From Candidatus Bathyarchaeota archaeon (GTDB taxonomy: Archaea > Thermoproteota > Bathyarchaeia > 40CM-2-53-6 > FEN-987): 25,187 nucleotides of DNA. The stretch lies in contig JALHTB010000056.1 in NCBI GenBank assembly GCA_022865625.1, positions 1-25,187 of the forward strand, read 5' to 3'. This document shows, piece after piece, positions 15,274 to 23,122 of this stretch. The notes under the pieces are model-generated. The model was not told where the DNA came from. It searched no databases and saw only the letters and a list, made by a program, of their open reading frames with translations. The position numbers and the translations under genes are program-made. Each line of letters starts with the position of its first letter. The stretch's first letter is position 1.

Positions 15274-16037
15274 GCCTGAACTGCTTCCTCCACCGATCGG
15301 TTCTCAATCACGAGTGTCCTCAAAGCACGAGCCATCTTGATAGGATCAGCGCTTTGCCAGACATTGCGGCCCACAGCAAGGCCGGTCGCACCGGCGTCGA
15401 GTGCCCCCCTGACTTGTTTCAGGAAGTCAGCTTCTGAAGGTGCCTTTGGTCCACCCGACATGAAGACTCTGGTCTTCCCAGCTGACTTCACAGCCCATCT
15501 GAAGGATTCAACTTCGCCGGTGTACTTTATCTTGACCGCGTCTGCGCCAACTTCAAGTCCGGTTCTTGCCGCGTATGCGACGATCTCTGGAGCCGTGTCA
15601 TTCTTTATGGCCTCTCCTCGGGGATAGATCCATGCGATTGCTGCCATCTTCAGCCTGTGCGCTTCTTCTTGGATCCTTCCGAACTCCTCCAGCATGAGGC
15701 TCTCGTGAGCGCTGCCTATGTAGATGGTGTATCCAACAGCTTTCGCACCAATCTCCGCAGCATGTTGCACGCTGCAGATCTGTCGTGCTACTGGTTCTCC
15801 TTTCACGAGATTCGTCTTTCCGTTGACTTTCAGGACCAGAGGAACTTTGCCGTCATAGTACTTCTCGGCAATTCCTTTCTGAAACACTAGCCCAGTAAAC
15901 TTGCCATCGGCAGCGAGTCTCATGATGAAAGCCGGGTCAACATTTCGTTCGTTGAGATCGGTCGGACCATGTTCAAGCCCCTGATCATAGGCAAGCAGAA
16001 TCCCGCGATTCTCGACCAGAAACGGTTGCATGCTCAT
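15270..16037 (-). CDS. fba: Archaeal-type class I fructose-bisphosphate aldolase (DhnA family)
   Basis: Schiff-base aldolase splitting or forming fructose-1,6-bisphosphate. LLAYDQGLEHGP near the N-terminus, AVGYTIYIGS, WIYPRGEAIKND, DAVKIKYTG (Schiff-base Lys in VKIKY), MSGGPKAPSEADFL and GLAVGRNVWQS (phosphate site) are the family hallmarks. The ortholog branch also holds the transaldolase-like 2-amino-3,7-dideoxy-heptulosonate synthase, but the coupling with phosphofructokinase favours the aldolase. 255 residues, ATG at 16037. First gene of the operon; a TATA-like TTCTTATTT lies about 65 nt upstream on the minus strand. Confidence 0.9.
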   Translation of the reverse strand: MSMQPFLVENRGILLAYDQGLEHGPTDLNERNVDPAFIMRLAADGKFTGLVFQKGIAEKYYDGKVPLVLKVNGKTNLVKGEPVARQICSVQHAAEIGAKAVGYTIYIGSAHESLMLEEFGRIQEEAHRLKMAAIAWIYPRGEAIKNDTAPEIVAYAARTGLEVGADAVKIKYTGEVESFRWAVKSAGKTRVFMSGGPKAPSEADFLKQVRGALDAGATGLAVGRNVWQSADPIKMARALRTLVIENRSVEEAVQA

Positions 16038-16212
16038 TGTTCCACGCTACCTGCTCCTCGTACTTCTTGAGGTCTTGGCTAGTCCGGAGGTCAAGGAAAT
16101 AAGAATTGAGCTAGACAAGCCCGTCGCATTCGAATGATCTTGGTCAAATTCATATGTGCAGACGAGTATGTCCTCCGCTATGTAACTGGAGACTCGGCAA
16201 GTCTTAACTAAC

Positions 16213-16899
16213 ATGTCAGGCACGTCTACTTGGCTAGAGGGAACCGAGCTGAGCAAGGCAGAGGTTCTTGAAGGACTGAAAGAAGCGATCATCAAGTTCG
16301 ACATTGACAATATCGTGGCTCTAGCTGAGAATGCACTCAAACAAGATGTGAGCGCGTACGACTGTGTGATGAACGGCATGGCGAAAGGTATGGAGGCTGT
16401 CGGTCAGAAGTATCAGCTCGGAGAGTACTTCCTTCCGGAATTGGTGATGGCAGGCGAGACCTTCAAGGAAGGTATGAAGGTGCTCAGTAAACACCTGAAA
16501 CCATCTGAGATAACCACGCAGGGTCGGATTGTCATTGGAACTGTTGAGGGTGACCTCCATGACATCGGAAAGAACATTGTCGCAAGCATGGTTGGAGCAT
16601 CAGGATTCGAAGTTCACGACTTGGGCGTCGATATTTCTGCAGATCGCTTCTTGGCAAAGGTAAGGGAGACTTCGGCTAACATAGTTGCGATGTCGGCGTT
16701 GCTTTCGACCACATTTCCCCACATGAGAGAAGTAATAGACGCGGTTCGCAAGGCTCAGATCTCCACCAAGACATTGGTCGGCGGAGCCCCTCTCAATGCG
16801 GAGACAGCAAAATCATTGGGCGCAGACGGATACGGCAAAGACGCCGTGGAAGGAGCGAATGTCTGCAAGCAGTGGGCGGCCACGGCGAGTCGCAAGTGA
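16213..16899 (+). CDS. Corrinoid (B12-binding) methyltransferase protein, MtbC/MttC-like
   Basis: Carries a methyl group on cobalt between a substrate methyltransferase and an acceptor. Residues about 12-95 are the helical cap (YDCVMNGMAKGMEAVGQKY...GEYFLPELVMAGETFKEG). Residues about 100-225 are the Rossmann cobalamin domain with the cobalt-ligand motif EGDLHDIGKNIV (D-x-H-x-x-G) and later SALLSTTFPHM and VGGAPLN. 228 residues. No substrate methyltransferase, MtbA or reductive activator is visible in the window, so the methyl donor is unknown. It overlaps the next small gene by GTGA, suggesting the products work together. Confidence 0.9.
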   Translation: MSGTSTWLEGTELSKAEVLEGLKEAIIKFDIDNIVALAENALKQDVSAYDCVMNGMAKGMEAVGQKYQLGEYFLPELVMAGETFKEGMKVLSKHLKPSEITTQGRIVIGTVEGDLHDIGKNIVASMVGASGFEVHDLGVDISADRFLAKVRETSANIVAMSALLSTTFPHMREVIDAVRKAQISTKTLVGGAPLNAETAKSLGADGYGKDAVEGANVCKQWAATASRK

Positions 16900-17201
16900 G
16901 TTGCTTGAGCTCTGGCGCCCGGAGACTGAAAGGGAAGGTTCTCGCCGTCGAGAAAACCGGCGAGAAAATGACGAGGGAAACCGAGACCTGGGAGAAATGT
17001 ATTTTCACGCTCGAGATCACACGTTTCTCGAAACGCACGCCCGATGAGATTGTGCCAGACGATCTGAAAGGTAAGATAATCAAATTGGTCAGATATTGCC
17101 TCTACGATTGGCATTACGCGCTGGGAATCGAGAAGACACTCAGCCCAGATGAGACAGAGAGTTTCCTACAGGGAAAGACTTCTTCGACTATGTTCTGGTA
17201 G
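16896..17201 (+). CDS. Small unknown protein translationally coupled to the corrinoid protein
   Basis: 101 residues from a GTG inside the corrinoid gene stop (GTGA). I do not recognise the family. The sequence is mixed alpha/beta, rich in charged residues, with no signal peptide, membrane segment or metal motif. Conserved-looking parts are LKGKVLAVEKTGEKMTRETE, CIFTLEITRF and VRYCLYDWHYALGIEK. The coupling suggests a partner of the corrinoid protein. An earlier GTG at 16872 would add 8 residues but would overlap the upstream gene by 28 nt. Confidence 0.65.
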   Translation: MSCLSSGARRLKGKVLAVEKTGEKMTRETETWEKCIFTLEITRFSKRTPDEIVPDDLKGKIIKLVRYCLYDWHYALGIEKTLSPDETESFLQGKTSSTMFW

Positions 17202-17387
17202 TTGAAGAAGCGGACCAGCGGAACGGGTCAAACACTGGTTCAGTATCTATCCTTTGATCATTGGAATCCACTTCGAAACCTTCCGTCTGATCGTTCATTC
17301 AAGAATAACTTTCAGTGACCTCTCCATACACGTTCGTCCCCCTCACCGCTTATCCTCCAAGCTCAATGGCGTTCAATTCGATTACAC

Positions 17388-18359
17388 TTGTCTCAACCAT
17401 TAGAGAACATTCAGGACCTAGAAGGAGTAGGTCCAGTAACTGCGAACAAACTCAAGGAAGCGGGCTTCGATTCTATTGAAGCAATAGCGGTCGCACCGAT
17501 CAGAGAGCTCGTCGACAAGGCAGGACTGGAATCTTCTGCAGCGAGCAAGATTGTACGTGCGGCACGCCAAATCATTCATATGGACCTCATAACCGCAAAA
17601 CAACTCTACGATAAACGTCAATCTCTGCTTCGTTTGAGCACAGGCTCCGAGAATCTGAATAAGCTACTTGGTGGAGGTCTTGAAACTCAAGCCATGACTG
17701 AATTCATAGGGGAATTTGGAACCGGCAAGACCCAGCTATGTATGAAGTTCTGTATCATGACTCAGCTTCCACTGGAACAAGGTGGGCTGAACGCCAAAGT
17801 TCTCTTTCTGGATAGTGAGGGAACATTCGCTCCTCAACGTATCCATCAGATTGCACAGGCGATGTCAGTCGACCCTGAGAAGATCCTTGAAGGGATCTTC
17901 ATTGCACGCATCTACAATAGTGATCATCAGATCCTCACAGTCGATCACGCCTTCAAGCTCTGCAAAGAAGAGAACATCAAACTCATCATAGTCGATTCAG
18001 TGCTTTCACACTTCAGAAGCGAATACATTGGTCGAGAGAATCTTAGTGAACGTCAACAGAGACTCAACGCGCATCTGCACAAGCTCACACGGATCGCTCA
18101 GGCATTGAACTTGGCCGTAGTCTTGACCAATCAGGTCCAAGCGAATCCCCAGGCTTTCTTCGGGGACCCCACTCGGCCGGCGGGAGGAAACATCCTTGCT
18201 CACGCATCGACCCATCGAATCATGCTCAAGAAAGCTTCAAGCAATCTCCGCTGCGCCCGCATCATAGATTCACCATGCCTTCCAGAATCGGAAACATACT
18301 TTGCGATCACGGAGAAAGGGGTCGAGGACGCGCAACCTAAGTCCCGAAAAGGAGACTGA
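17388..18359 (+). CDS. radA: DNA repair and recombination protein RadA
   Basis: Archaeal RecA/Rad51 recombinase that forms filaments on single-stranded DNA. Helix-hairpin-helix domain at residues 1-60 (LEGVGPVTANKLKEAGFDSIEAIA), Walker A GEFGTGKT (108-115), Walker B LIIVDSV (199-205), and the DNA-binding loops around SEYIGRENLSERQQ and FFGDPTRPAGGNILAHAST. All catalytic residues are present, so it should be an active recombinase. 323 residues, normal. TTG start; a TATA-like CTTATC lies about 40 nt before it. Only 36 nt separate it from the RecA-fold paralogue downstream, so the four genes to 21939 are probably one operon. Confidence 0.94.
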   Translation: MSQPLENIQDLEGVGPVTANKLKEAGFDSIEAIAVAPIRELVDKAGLESSAASKIVRAARQIIHMDLITAKQLYDKRQSLLRLSTGSENLNKLLGGGLETQAMTEFIGEFGTGKTQLCMKFCIMTQLPLEQGGLNAKVLFLDSEGTFAPQRIHQIAQAMSVDPEKILEGIFIARIYNSDHQILTVDHAFKLCKEENIKLIIVDSVLSHFRSEYIGRENLSERQQRLNAHLHKLTRIAQALNLAVVLTNQVQANPQAFFGDPTRPAGGNILAHASTHRIMLKKASSNLRCARIIDSPCLPESETYFAITEKGVEDAQPKSRKGD

Positions 18360-18395
18360 CCTAGCCCACTTCGAAGCCTGGAGATAGTTACTGTA

Positions 18396-19418
18396 GTGAC
18401 ACTCCAGATCAACACCGCAAAGAGATGGAAGCTCGAAGACCTCGCACAACAATCATATTCCACTCGCAAAGTCGACGCATGGGTCTATTACTGCATATTA
18501 TGTGACGAGGTCCTGTTCATCTCACGACGGTTCGTAGAAGCTAAGGGTGTGCAGGCAGCCTTCGATGGGATCTGCCCTGATTGCGGATTTGGATTAGAGA
18601 ATATCATGCGCTGTGAGCACGTACAGCTGCCCCATACCAGGGCTATCTACGTCAACCCAAAGTATCAAGCACCGCTCCTCGTTGAGTTTCCATCTAGAAC
18701 CTTCGATGCAATCAGGATACAGAATGCGCGTCTTCCTGAAGAAGGGAAGATACTCACTACAGGGATAGCGAAACTAGACAAGCTTGTCCACTTGACGACA
18801 GGGCAGCTCATCGTCTTCCAAGGTTACCCTTTCTCAAAATCACTGGCTGAGTCTCTCTGTGTCCGAGCTCAGCTTGACCATCCGATCGGATTGGGTTCCG
18901 ACGTGATCTTCATCGATGGCGGAAATTGTTTCGACGCATACGCAGTATCTGAATACGCCATCGAGCACAGAATAGACCCCAAGCTCGCATTGTCACGCAT
19001 ACATGTCAGCCGTGCATTCACGTATTTTCAGCTTGCATCTCTACTGATCGAGAAACTGCCCAGCGCTCTCATGCGTTACAACTCCACATTTGCGATCATT
19101 TCGAACATAACTGAACTATTCGAAGATCCGGAGATCAAAGATAAGCAAGAGGCCTACCGCATTTTTCAACGAATGTTGCGTTCACTGACTGCAGTCACCG
19201 AGATCACAGGCTCTCTTGTGATCGCAACAAGCTCCCGCCAGGACATTAACCCCTTCGACACGATGTTGACGCAAACCGCACACGCAACAATCCGCGCTGA
19301 AGACCACGTCACGTTCACACAATTCACCTTAGTACATCACAAAACATTGTCGCCTCGGAAGGTCTCACAACGCGAGAACCGCACTGATCAATTCCTCGAA
19401 GATTACATGGAGAGATAG
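18396..19418 (+). CDS. RecA-fold RadA paralogue with N-terminal zinc ribbon and degraded ATPase motifs
   Basis: 340 residues, GTG start. The N-terminus has two CxxC pairs (C33/C36, C60/C63), a zinc ribbon likely to bind DNA or protein. From about residue 118 it follows the RadA core (GKILTTGIAKLDKLVHLTTGQLIVFQGYPF), but the Walker A position reads GYPFSKSL (143-150), lacking the GK[S/T] spacing, and the Walker B position reads FAIISNI (232-238), without the acidic residue of RadA. ATP hydrolysis is therefore unlikely. This resembles accessory RecA-like proteins that recruit polymerases (bacterial ImuA/SulA-like, archaeal RadA paralogues), by analogy only. It sits between RadA and an exonuclease-dead polymerase. 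Confidence 0.75.
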   Translation: MTLQINTAKRWKLEDLAQQSYSTRKVDAWVYYCILCDEVLFISRRFVEAKGVQAAFDGICPDCGFGLENIMRCEHVQLPHTRAIYVNPKYQAPLLVEFPSRTFDAIRIQNARLPEEGKILTTGIAKLDKLVHLTTGQLIVFQGYPFSKSLAESLCVRAQLDHPIGLGSDVIFIDGGNCFDAYAVSEYAIEHRIDPKLALSRIHVSRAFTYFQLASLLIEKLPSALMRYNSTFAIISNITELFEDPEIKDKQEAYRIFQRMLRSLTAVTEITGSLVIATSSRQDINPFDTMLTQTAHATIRAEDHVTFTQFTLVHHKTLSPRKVSQRENRTDQFLEDYMER

Positions 19419-19421
19419 AGA

Positions 19422-19676
19422 ATGGGAAGGACCATTCCATCTTGGCGAATCGTCGTCGAGCAGGAACTCACGAAGATGAACAAGTTCAAACAGTTCCTCA
19501 GAGCTGAAGACCGCATAATCTTCGAGGATCTCATGAATCAATGCAAACTCTACGCCTCAGCCGCCGGAGTCCTCGCTTCATCAGTGAAGGAATTCCCGCT
19601 ACTACTCTCCATGCTCTTCGCGCATCACAAGAAACTCATTGAACTCGAAAGTCAAATGAAGGAACAGTCGAAGTGA
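19422..19676 (+). CDS. Small helical protein of the RadA-polymerase operon
   Basis: 84 residues, ATG start three bases after the previous stop, ending inside the GTGA that starts the polymerase. No known family is recognised. Predicted mostly helical, with an amphipathic start (VVEQELTKMNKFKQFL), a hydrophobic middle (AAGVLASSVKEFPLLLSMLFAHH) and a charged C-terminal helix (KLIELESQMKEQS). There is no metal site. Tight coupling on both sides suggests a bridging subunit between the RecA paralogue and the polymerase. Confidence 0.7.
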   Translation: MGRTIPSWRIVVEQELTKMNKFKQFLRAEDRIIFEDLMNQCKLYASAAGVLASSVKEFPLLLSMLFAHHKKLIELESQMKEQSK

Positions 19677-21939
19677 AAACAGAAGGTTGGCTCTTCGACC
19701 TCTACCCGAAACCAGGCCACATGGTTCTGTGGCTGAAGAGACGAGACGGCAGATGCGTAAGGCTCGTAGACGAGTGGACACCGAGAATCCACATCGCCGG
19801 CAACTTCACTGACCTAATTGAGCTAGCCGCTCGACCTGAACTGCACGACCGGTACAGTTTCGTCGAGAGGTTCGAGAGACCAGGCGATCCATCACAATCC
19901 AAGGTCCTTGAAGTTAGTGTTTCCTCCGATCGTGAAGCTGTGGCGCTAGCACAGAGAATTCAACGGTTTGCTGCTTACGGAAGCAAGTACAGGCCATACG
20001 ATGTCGACATACCGTCCTCGCAGATGTATCTCTACCAAAAAGGTCTCTTCCCGTTAGCCTACGTCGAGGCTGAGGACTGCGAGGATCACATAGTCTGGCA
20101 TCTTCTCGATTCATCCGAATCCACGGACTACGAAGTTCCCTCATTCAGAACAGCCGAGCTGACCATCAGCACGAAAGCGAGTAAGCGAATACCCGCCATG
20201 AACGATCCGATCGACGCCATAACCATCACAATTGGGAATGAGGAAAGACAGATCGACTCAGGCTCGGAGATCGAGAAACTGCTGAATCTTGTTGAGGCTT
20301 TCAACGAGTTCGACCCAGACATCATACGTACTGACGACGGCGATTCGTTCATCTTCCCATATTTGGCCCGCCGCGCCAGCGAACATGGTATACTTCAGAA
20401 TCTTGTGCTTGGCCGAGAGAATTCGCCATTACGGGTCTTCGAGGTCACAGGTCGAAGTTACTTCAGCTATGGGCGAATCTACTATCGGAGCACGTCGGCT
20501 CACCTAATGGGCCGACTACACCTGGACTACAGCAACAGCTTCATCGACAGCGACTGTGGTCTTGAAGGCCTCATAGAAGTGGCTAGAACATGCGTCATCC
20601 CGCTCCAACGCGCGTCACGCAGCACAATCGGCACGAGCATGTCGTCGCTCCAGATCTGCCACGCCATAAGGCGAGGAGCACTGATCCCTTGGAGCAAGTC
20701 TCAGCCTGAAGACTTCAAGGATGGAAACCACATCCTCTTGGCCGATCGAGGCGGATTCATCTACGAGCCAAAATTCGGAATCCACGACAGTGTTGGCGAA
20801 GTTGATTTCTCATCACTTTATCCGACGATCATGTTGAAGAGGAACCTAAGCGGCGAGACCGTGAACTGCAGATGCTGCCCCGATTCACCCGACCGTGTTC
20901 CAGAAGTTGGCTTCCACATATGTAGACGCCGACAGGGGATTGTTCCCGCCTCACTTGAGGTCTTGTTGAAGAAGCGGGCCAAATACAAACGCTGGAAGAA
21001 TGAAGCAAAGGATCCTCCGGCACGAATGCGGTACGATCAACGCCAAGCCGCGCTCAAGTGGATCTTAGTCTGCTCATAGGCGCTCGATGAGTACATCAGG
21101 GCCGAGCAGTCGGCTATCTTGGATTCAAGAACGCGCGGTTTGGCAAGATTGATGCACACATCGCAACTTGCGCCTACGCACGGGAAGCCCTCCAAAGAGC
21201 GAGCGCAATCGCTGAGTCAAGAGGCTTCCAAGTCATCCATGGTATAGTGGACTCGCTCTGGCTTAGGAAAGAGAACGCGTCAGACCAAGAATATCATGAC
21301 CTGTGCCATGAGATCGAAGCAGAACTCCACCTGCCGATAAGCTTCGAAGGAATCTACAAATGGGTAGTCTTCCTCAACTCCAGAACAAATCCCCGCGTCC
21401 CTGTCTTGAACAGATACTACGGCGTCTTCCAAGACGGAACCACAAAGACCCGCGGAATCGACCTTAGACGCCATGATACTGCAGGCATAATCCGCGACTA
21501 CCAAAAAGAGATATTGGCCCTTCTTTCACGTGCGTCCGACTCGACAGAATTCCGCGAACTCATCCCCTCCGCGATTGAGACAACAAAGAGGTACATACAT
21601 CTAATCAGAACCGGACAAGTACCCATGGAGAAACTCGTACTCGAGAAGAGACTGAGCAAATCCCCCGAAGAATACAAGAGCCTCAGCCATCAAGCGATTG
21701 CTGCCCAACAACTGCGCAAAGAAGGAAGATACATTCACGCAGGCCAAAACATCCGCTACATAGTTACCGCAGAGAGAGCCGTGGTCCGAAGTAATCGCGC
21801 TGTACCTTTCGAATTGTTTGAAGCGTCAATCGGCTACGATACAGAAGTATACGTGAAGCTCTTGATCGCTTCATTCGTCAATCTATTCCTGCCACTCGGA
21901 TACGACGCATCACGAGCAAGAGAAGTCCTACAAGCATGA
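19673..21939 (+). CDS. polB: Family B DNA polymerase, exonuclease-dead, gene interrupted by a 32-nt mRNA intron
   Basis: GTG start coupled to the upstream gene. Read as exons 19673-21077 and 21110-21939 it gives 744 residues. Motif A is VDFSSLYPTI (Asp378); motif B is RQAALKWILVCS plus FGYLGFKNARFG, complete only after splicing; motif C is HGIVDSLWLRK, which keeps the second catalytic Asp but lacks the first of the usual YGDTDS. The proofreading sites are lost: Exo I reads ELTIST instead of D-x-E (162-167), and Exo II reads SFIFPYL where F-D is expected (225-231). Unspliced, translation stops at TAG 21077-21079 after 468 residues. The context suggests a repair or translesion polymerase rather than the replicase. 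A pseudogene or sequencing error is the alternative to splicing. Confidence 0.85.
21078..21109 (+). other. Predicted bulge-helix-bulge intron in the polymerase mRNA, 32 nt
   Basis: Central helix GCTC (21072-21075) with GAGC (21104-21107); 3-nt bulges ATA (21076-21078) and AGT (21108-21110). The exon helix is TAGTC (21066-21070) with GGCTA (21112-21116, one G-U), next to a T-C mismatch. The intron helix is GGC (21079-21081)/GCC (21101-21103), and a terminal hairpin GATG-AGTA-CATC (21086-21097) caps it. Cutting after the second base of each bulge yields TCA TTC GGC TAT, restoring S-F-G-Y of motif B. 32 is not a multiple of 3, so removal also repairs the frame. Confidence 0.75.
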
Positions 21940-22001
21940 ACTATGCGGAGTGGGGAGGCTCTCGGGGCATATGAATCATTCAGACGCTTCCTTCTCAACC
22001 G

Positions 22002-22010
22002 CCTTAAGTA
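22002..22010 (+). promoter_or_regulatory. TATA-like box of the secreted protein gene
   Basis: CTTAAGTATT region about 35-40 nt upstream of the ATG at 22043, outside the polymerase gene. It supports the short form of the protein. Confidence 0.4.
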
Positions 22011-22042
22011 TTGAAGACCTTGCGTCGGCCAAGGTGAAAAAC

Positions 22043-22555
22043 ATGAAGCGAGGAAACCAATTATCACTCTGTCTTCTCGCGTTGGCTTTCATTGCGCTTG
22101 CGACTGTTCCGGTATTCGCTGAGCCACTCACAAGCGGCCAGATGGCTGTTGGAGACCGGTACGCCATCACAACGATCTCTGGCGAGGCCCGCGCGTGGGT
22201 ATCCGGCTCACTAGTAACAAGTCCTGCAGACCTTCAGCTCAGAGTGCAGGTCACGTATGTCGGGGCAAACAACATCATCTTCAGAGTGCTTTCAGGGACG
22301 CTCCAGTTCAACGGAAAAGTCTACAGCATAGTCGCGAGCGGTTGGCGAGGCGACTACAACCGAATATCGAACACTTGCGTCTATCAAGGGCCAGCCATGG
22401 CGCCAAACGGGCAACGAACATTCTTCATCATCTACGGGCACGACACGCTCTCCGTGCAGCAAGGTGTCTACATGCGAATGTCGAGTGCTTTCCGCGACGA
22501 CGACAGGACGCTCTGGAATATCGATCTGAAGACGTACAGATTCAAGATCAACTAG
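22043..22555 (+). CDS. Secreted protein of unknown function
   Basis: 170 residues from the ATG at 22043, which opens a clear signal peptide: MKRG, a hydrophobic core LSLCLLALAFIALATVPV, and the probable cleavage site VFA-EP. A longer frame from 21950 would bury the signal peptide, so it is not used. The mature part is beta-rich (GDRYAITTISGEARAWVSG, LQLRVQVTYVGANNIIFRVLSGTLQFNGKVYSI), with repeated short strands and a GDY/YGHD segment. I know of no family. It should be exported and possibly glycosylated or surface-bound. Own promoter and a pyrimidine-rich end, so probably a single-gene transcript. Confidence 0.78.
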   Translation: MKRGNQLSLCLLALAFIALATVPVFAEPLTSGQMAVGDRYAITTISGEARAWVSGSLVTSPADLQLRVQVTYVGANNIIFRVLSGTLQFNGKVYSIVASGWRGDYNRISNTCVYQGPAMAPNGQRTFFIIYGHDTLSVQQGVYMRMSSAFRDDDRTLWNIDLKTYRFKIN

Positions 22556-22573
22556 GATCTGTCTCGATTTCCT

Positions 22574-22602
22574 GCCTTTTCTTTCCCTCTTTCTCTCCTC
22601 TT
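22574..22602 (+). terminator. Pyrimidine-rich terminator tract
   Basis: A T/C run containing TTTTCTTT and CTCTTTCTC follows the secreted protein stop by about 20 nt. Archaeal RNA polymerase stops at such T-rich stretches without a hairpin. Confidence 0.5.
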
Positions 22603-22666
22603 GGAATAGGCTTATGATGACGTTAGTCCGCTGACATGATTCCTCGGAGATCCGCGGAACGCACGG

Positions 22667-23023
22667 GTGAGAGTGTTGGCGAATCTGCAGCCGACGATAG
22701 AATACAATGACTTCTCGAGAGTGGACATGAGAGTTGGTCGTGTTATCAGGGTCGAGGATTTTCCAAAGGCGAAGAACCCATCCTACAAGATATGGGTTGA
22801 CTTTGGCGAACTTGGGGTCAAGAGAAGCTCTGCTCAACTGACGAAGTATTCAAAGGATGAGCTCATGAACTCCATGGTCATCGCCGTGGTCAACTTTCGA
22901 CCCAGGCAGATCGCAGATTTCATGAGTGAGGTTCTGATTCTGGGCGTGGACGACGAGTCAGGCTCCGGGGTTGTCATTATCAGGCCGGAGCGAGGGGTCC
23001 CATTGGGACGTCGTGTGTACTGA
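22667..23023 (+). CDS. CsaA/EMAP-type tRNA-binding domain protein
   Basis: A free-standing OB-fold tRNA-binding domain, as in CsaA, the C-terminus of MetRS and Arc1p/EMAPII. FSRVDMRVGRVIRVEDFPKAKNPSYKIWVDFGELGVKRSSAQLT, then VIAVVNFRPRQIADFMSEVLILG and the end GVVIIRPERGVPLGRRVY, follow the family closely. 118 residues from GTG at 22667; TTG at 22676 is another possible start. Archaeal members are thought to bind tRNA beside methionyl-tRNA synthetase or act as a chaperone. The next gene is 63 nt away and has its own TATA-like box. Confidence 0.88.
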   Translation: MRVLANLQPTIEYNDFSRVDMRVGRVIRVEDFPKAKNPSYKIWVDFGELGVKRSSAQLTKYSKDELMNSMVIAVVNFRPRQIADFMSEVLILGVDDESGSGVVIIRPERGVPLGRRVY

Positions 23024-23055
23024 GCGGTCGCATTTCTGGGCAAACCCTAGGTAAT

Positions 23056-23064
23056 TCATTTAAG
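23056..23064 (+). promoter_or_regulatory. TATA-like box of the Fae-Hps gene
   Basis: ATTTAAGAG, about 60-65 nt before the preferred ATG at 23123 and about 27 nt before a TTG at 23087. A transcript would start near 23087, leaving either a 36-nt leader or a leaderless TTG start. Confidence 0.45.
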
Positions 23065-23122
23065 AGAAACAAGGCACAACTAGCGCTTGCGTAGACTGCT
23101 GTGTCTATCTGTGGATGAGAAC

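Noticed and set aside
14498..15340. A 280-residue open frame antisense to the phosphofructokinase gene.
   Set aside because: Low-complexity Ser/Pro/Thr-rich shadow of a clearly coding gene on the other strand.
19673..21939. Two separate polymerase genes, or a frameshifted pseudogene.
   Set aside because: The break falls inside motif B, conserved sequence resumes immediately after it, no other damage is seen, and the extra 32 nt match a splicing motif on all helices. Sequencing error is unlikely to insert a structured 32-nt segment.
22195..22617. A 140-residue plus-strand frame overlapping the secreted protein gene.
   Set aside because: It lies out of frame inside a gene with a clear signal peptide, is Arg/His-rich and resembles no family.
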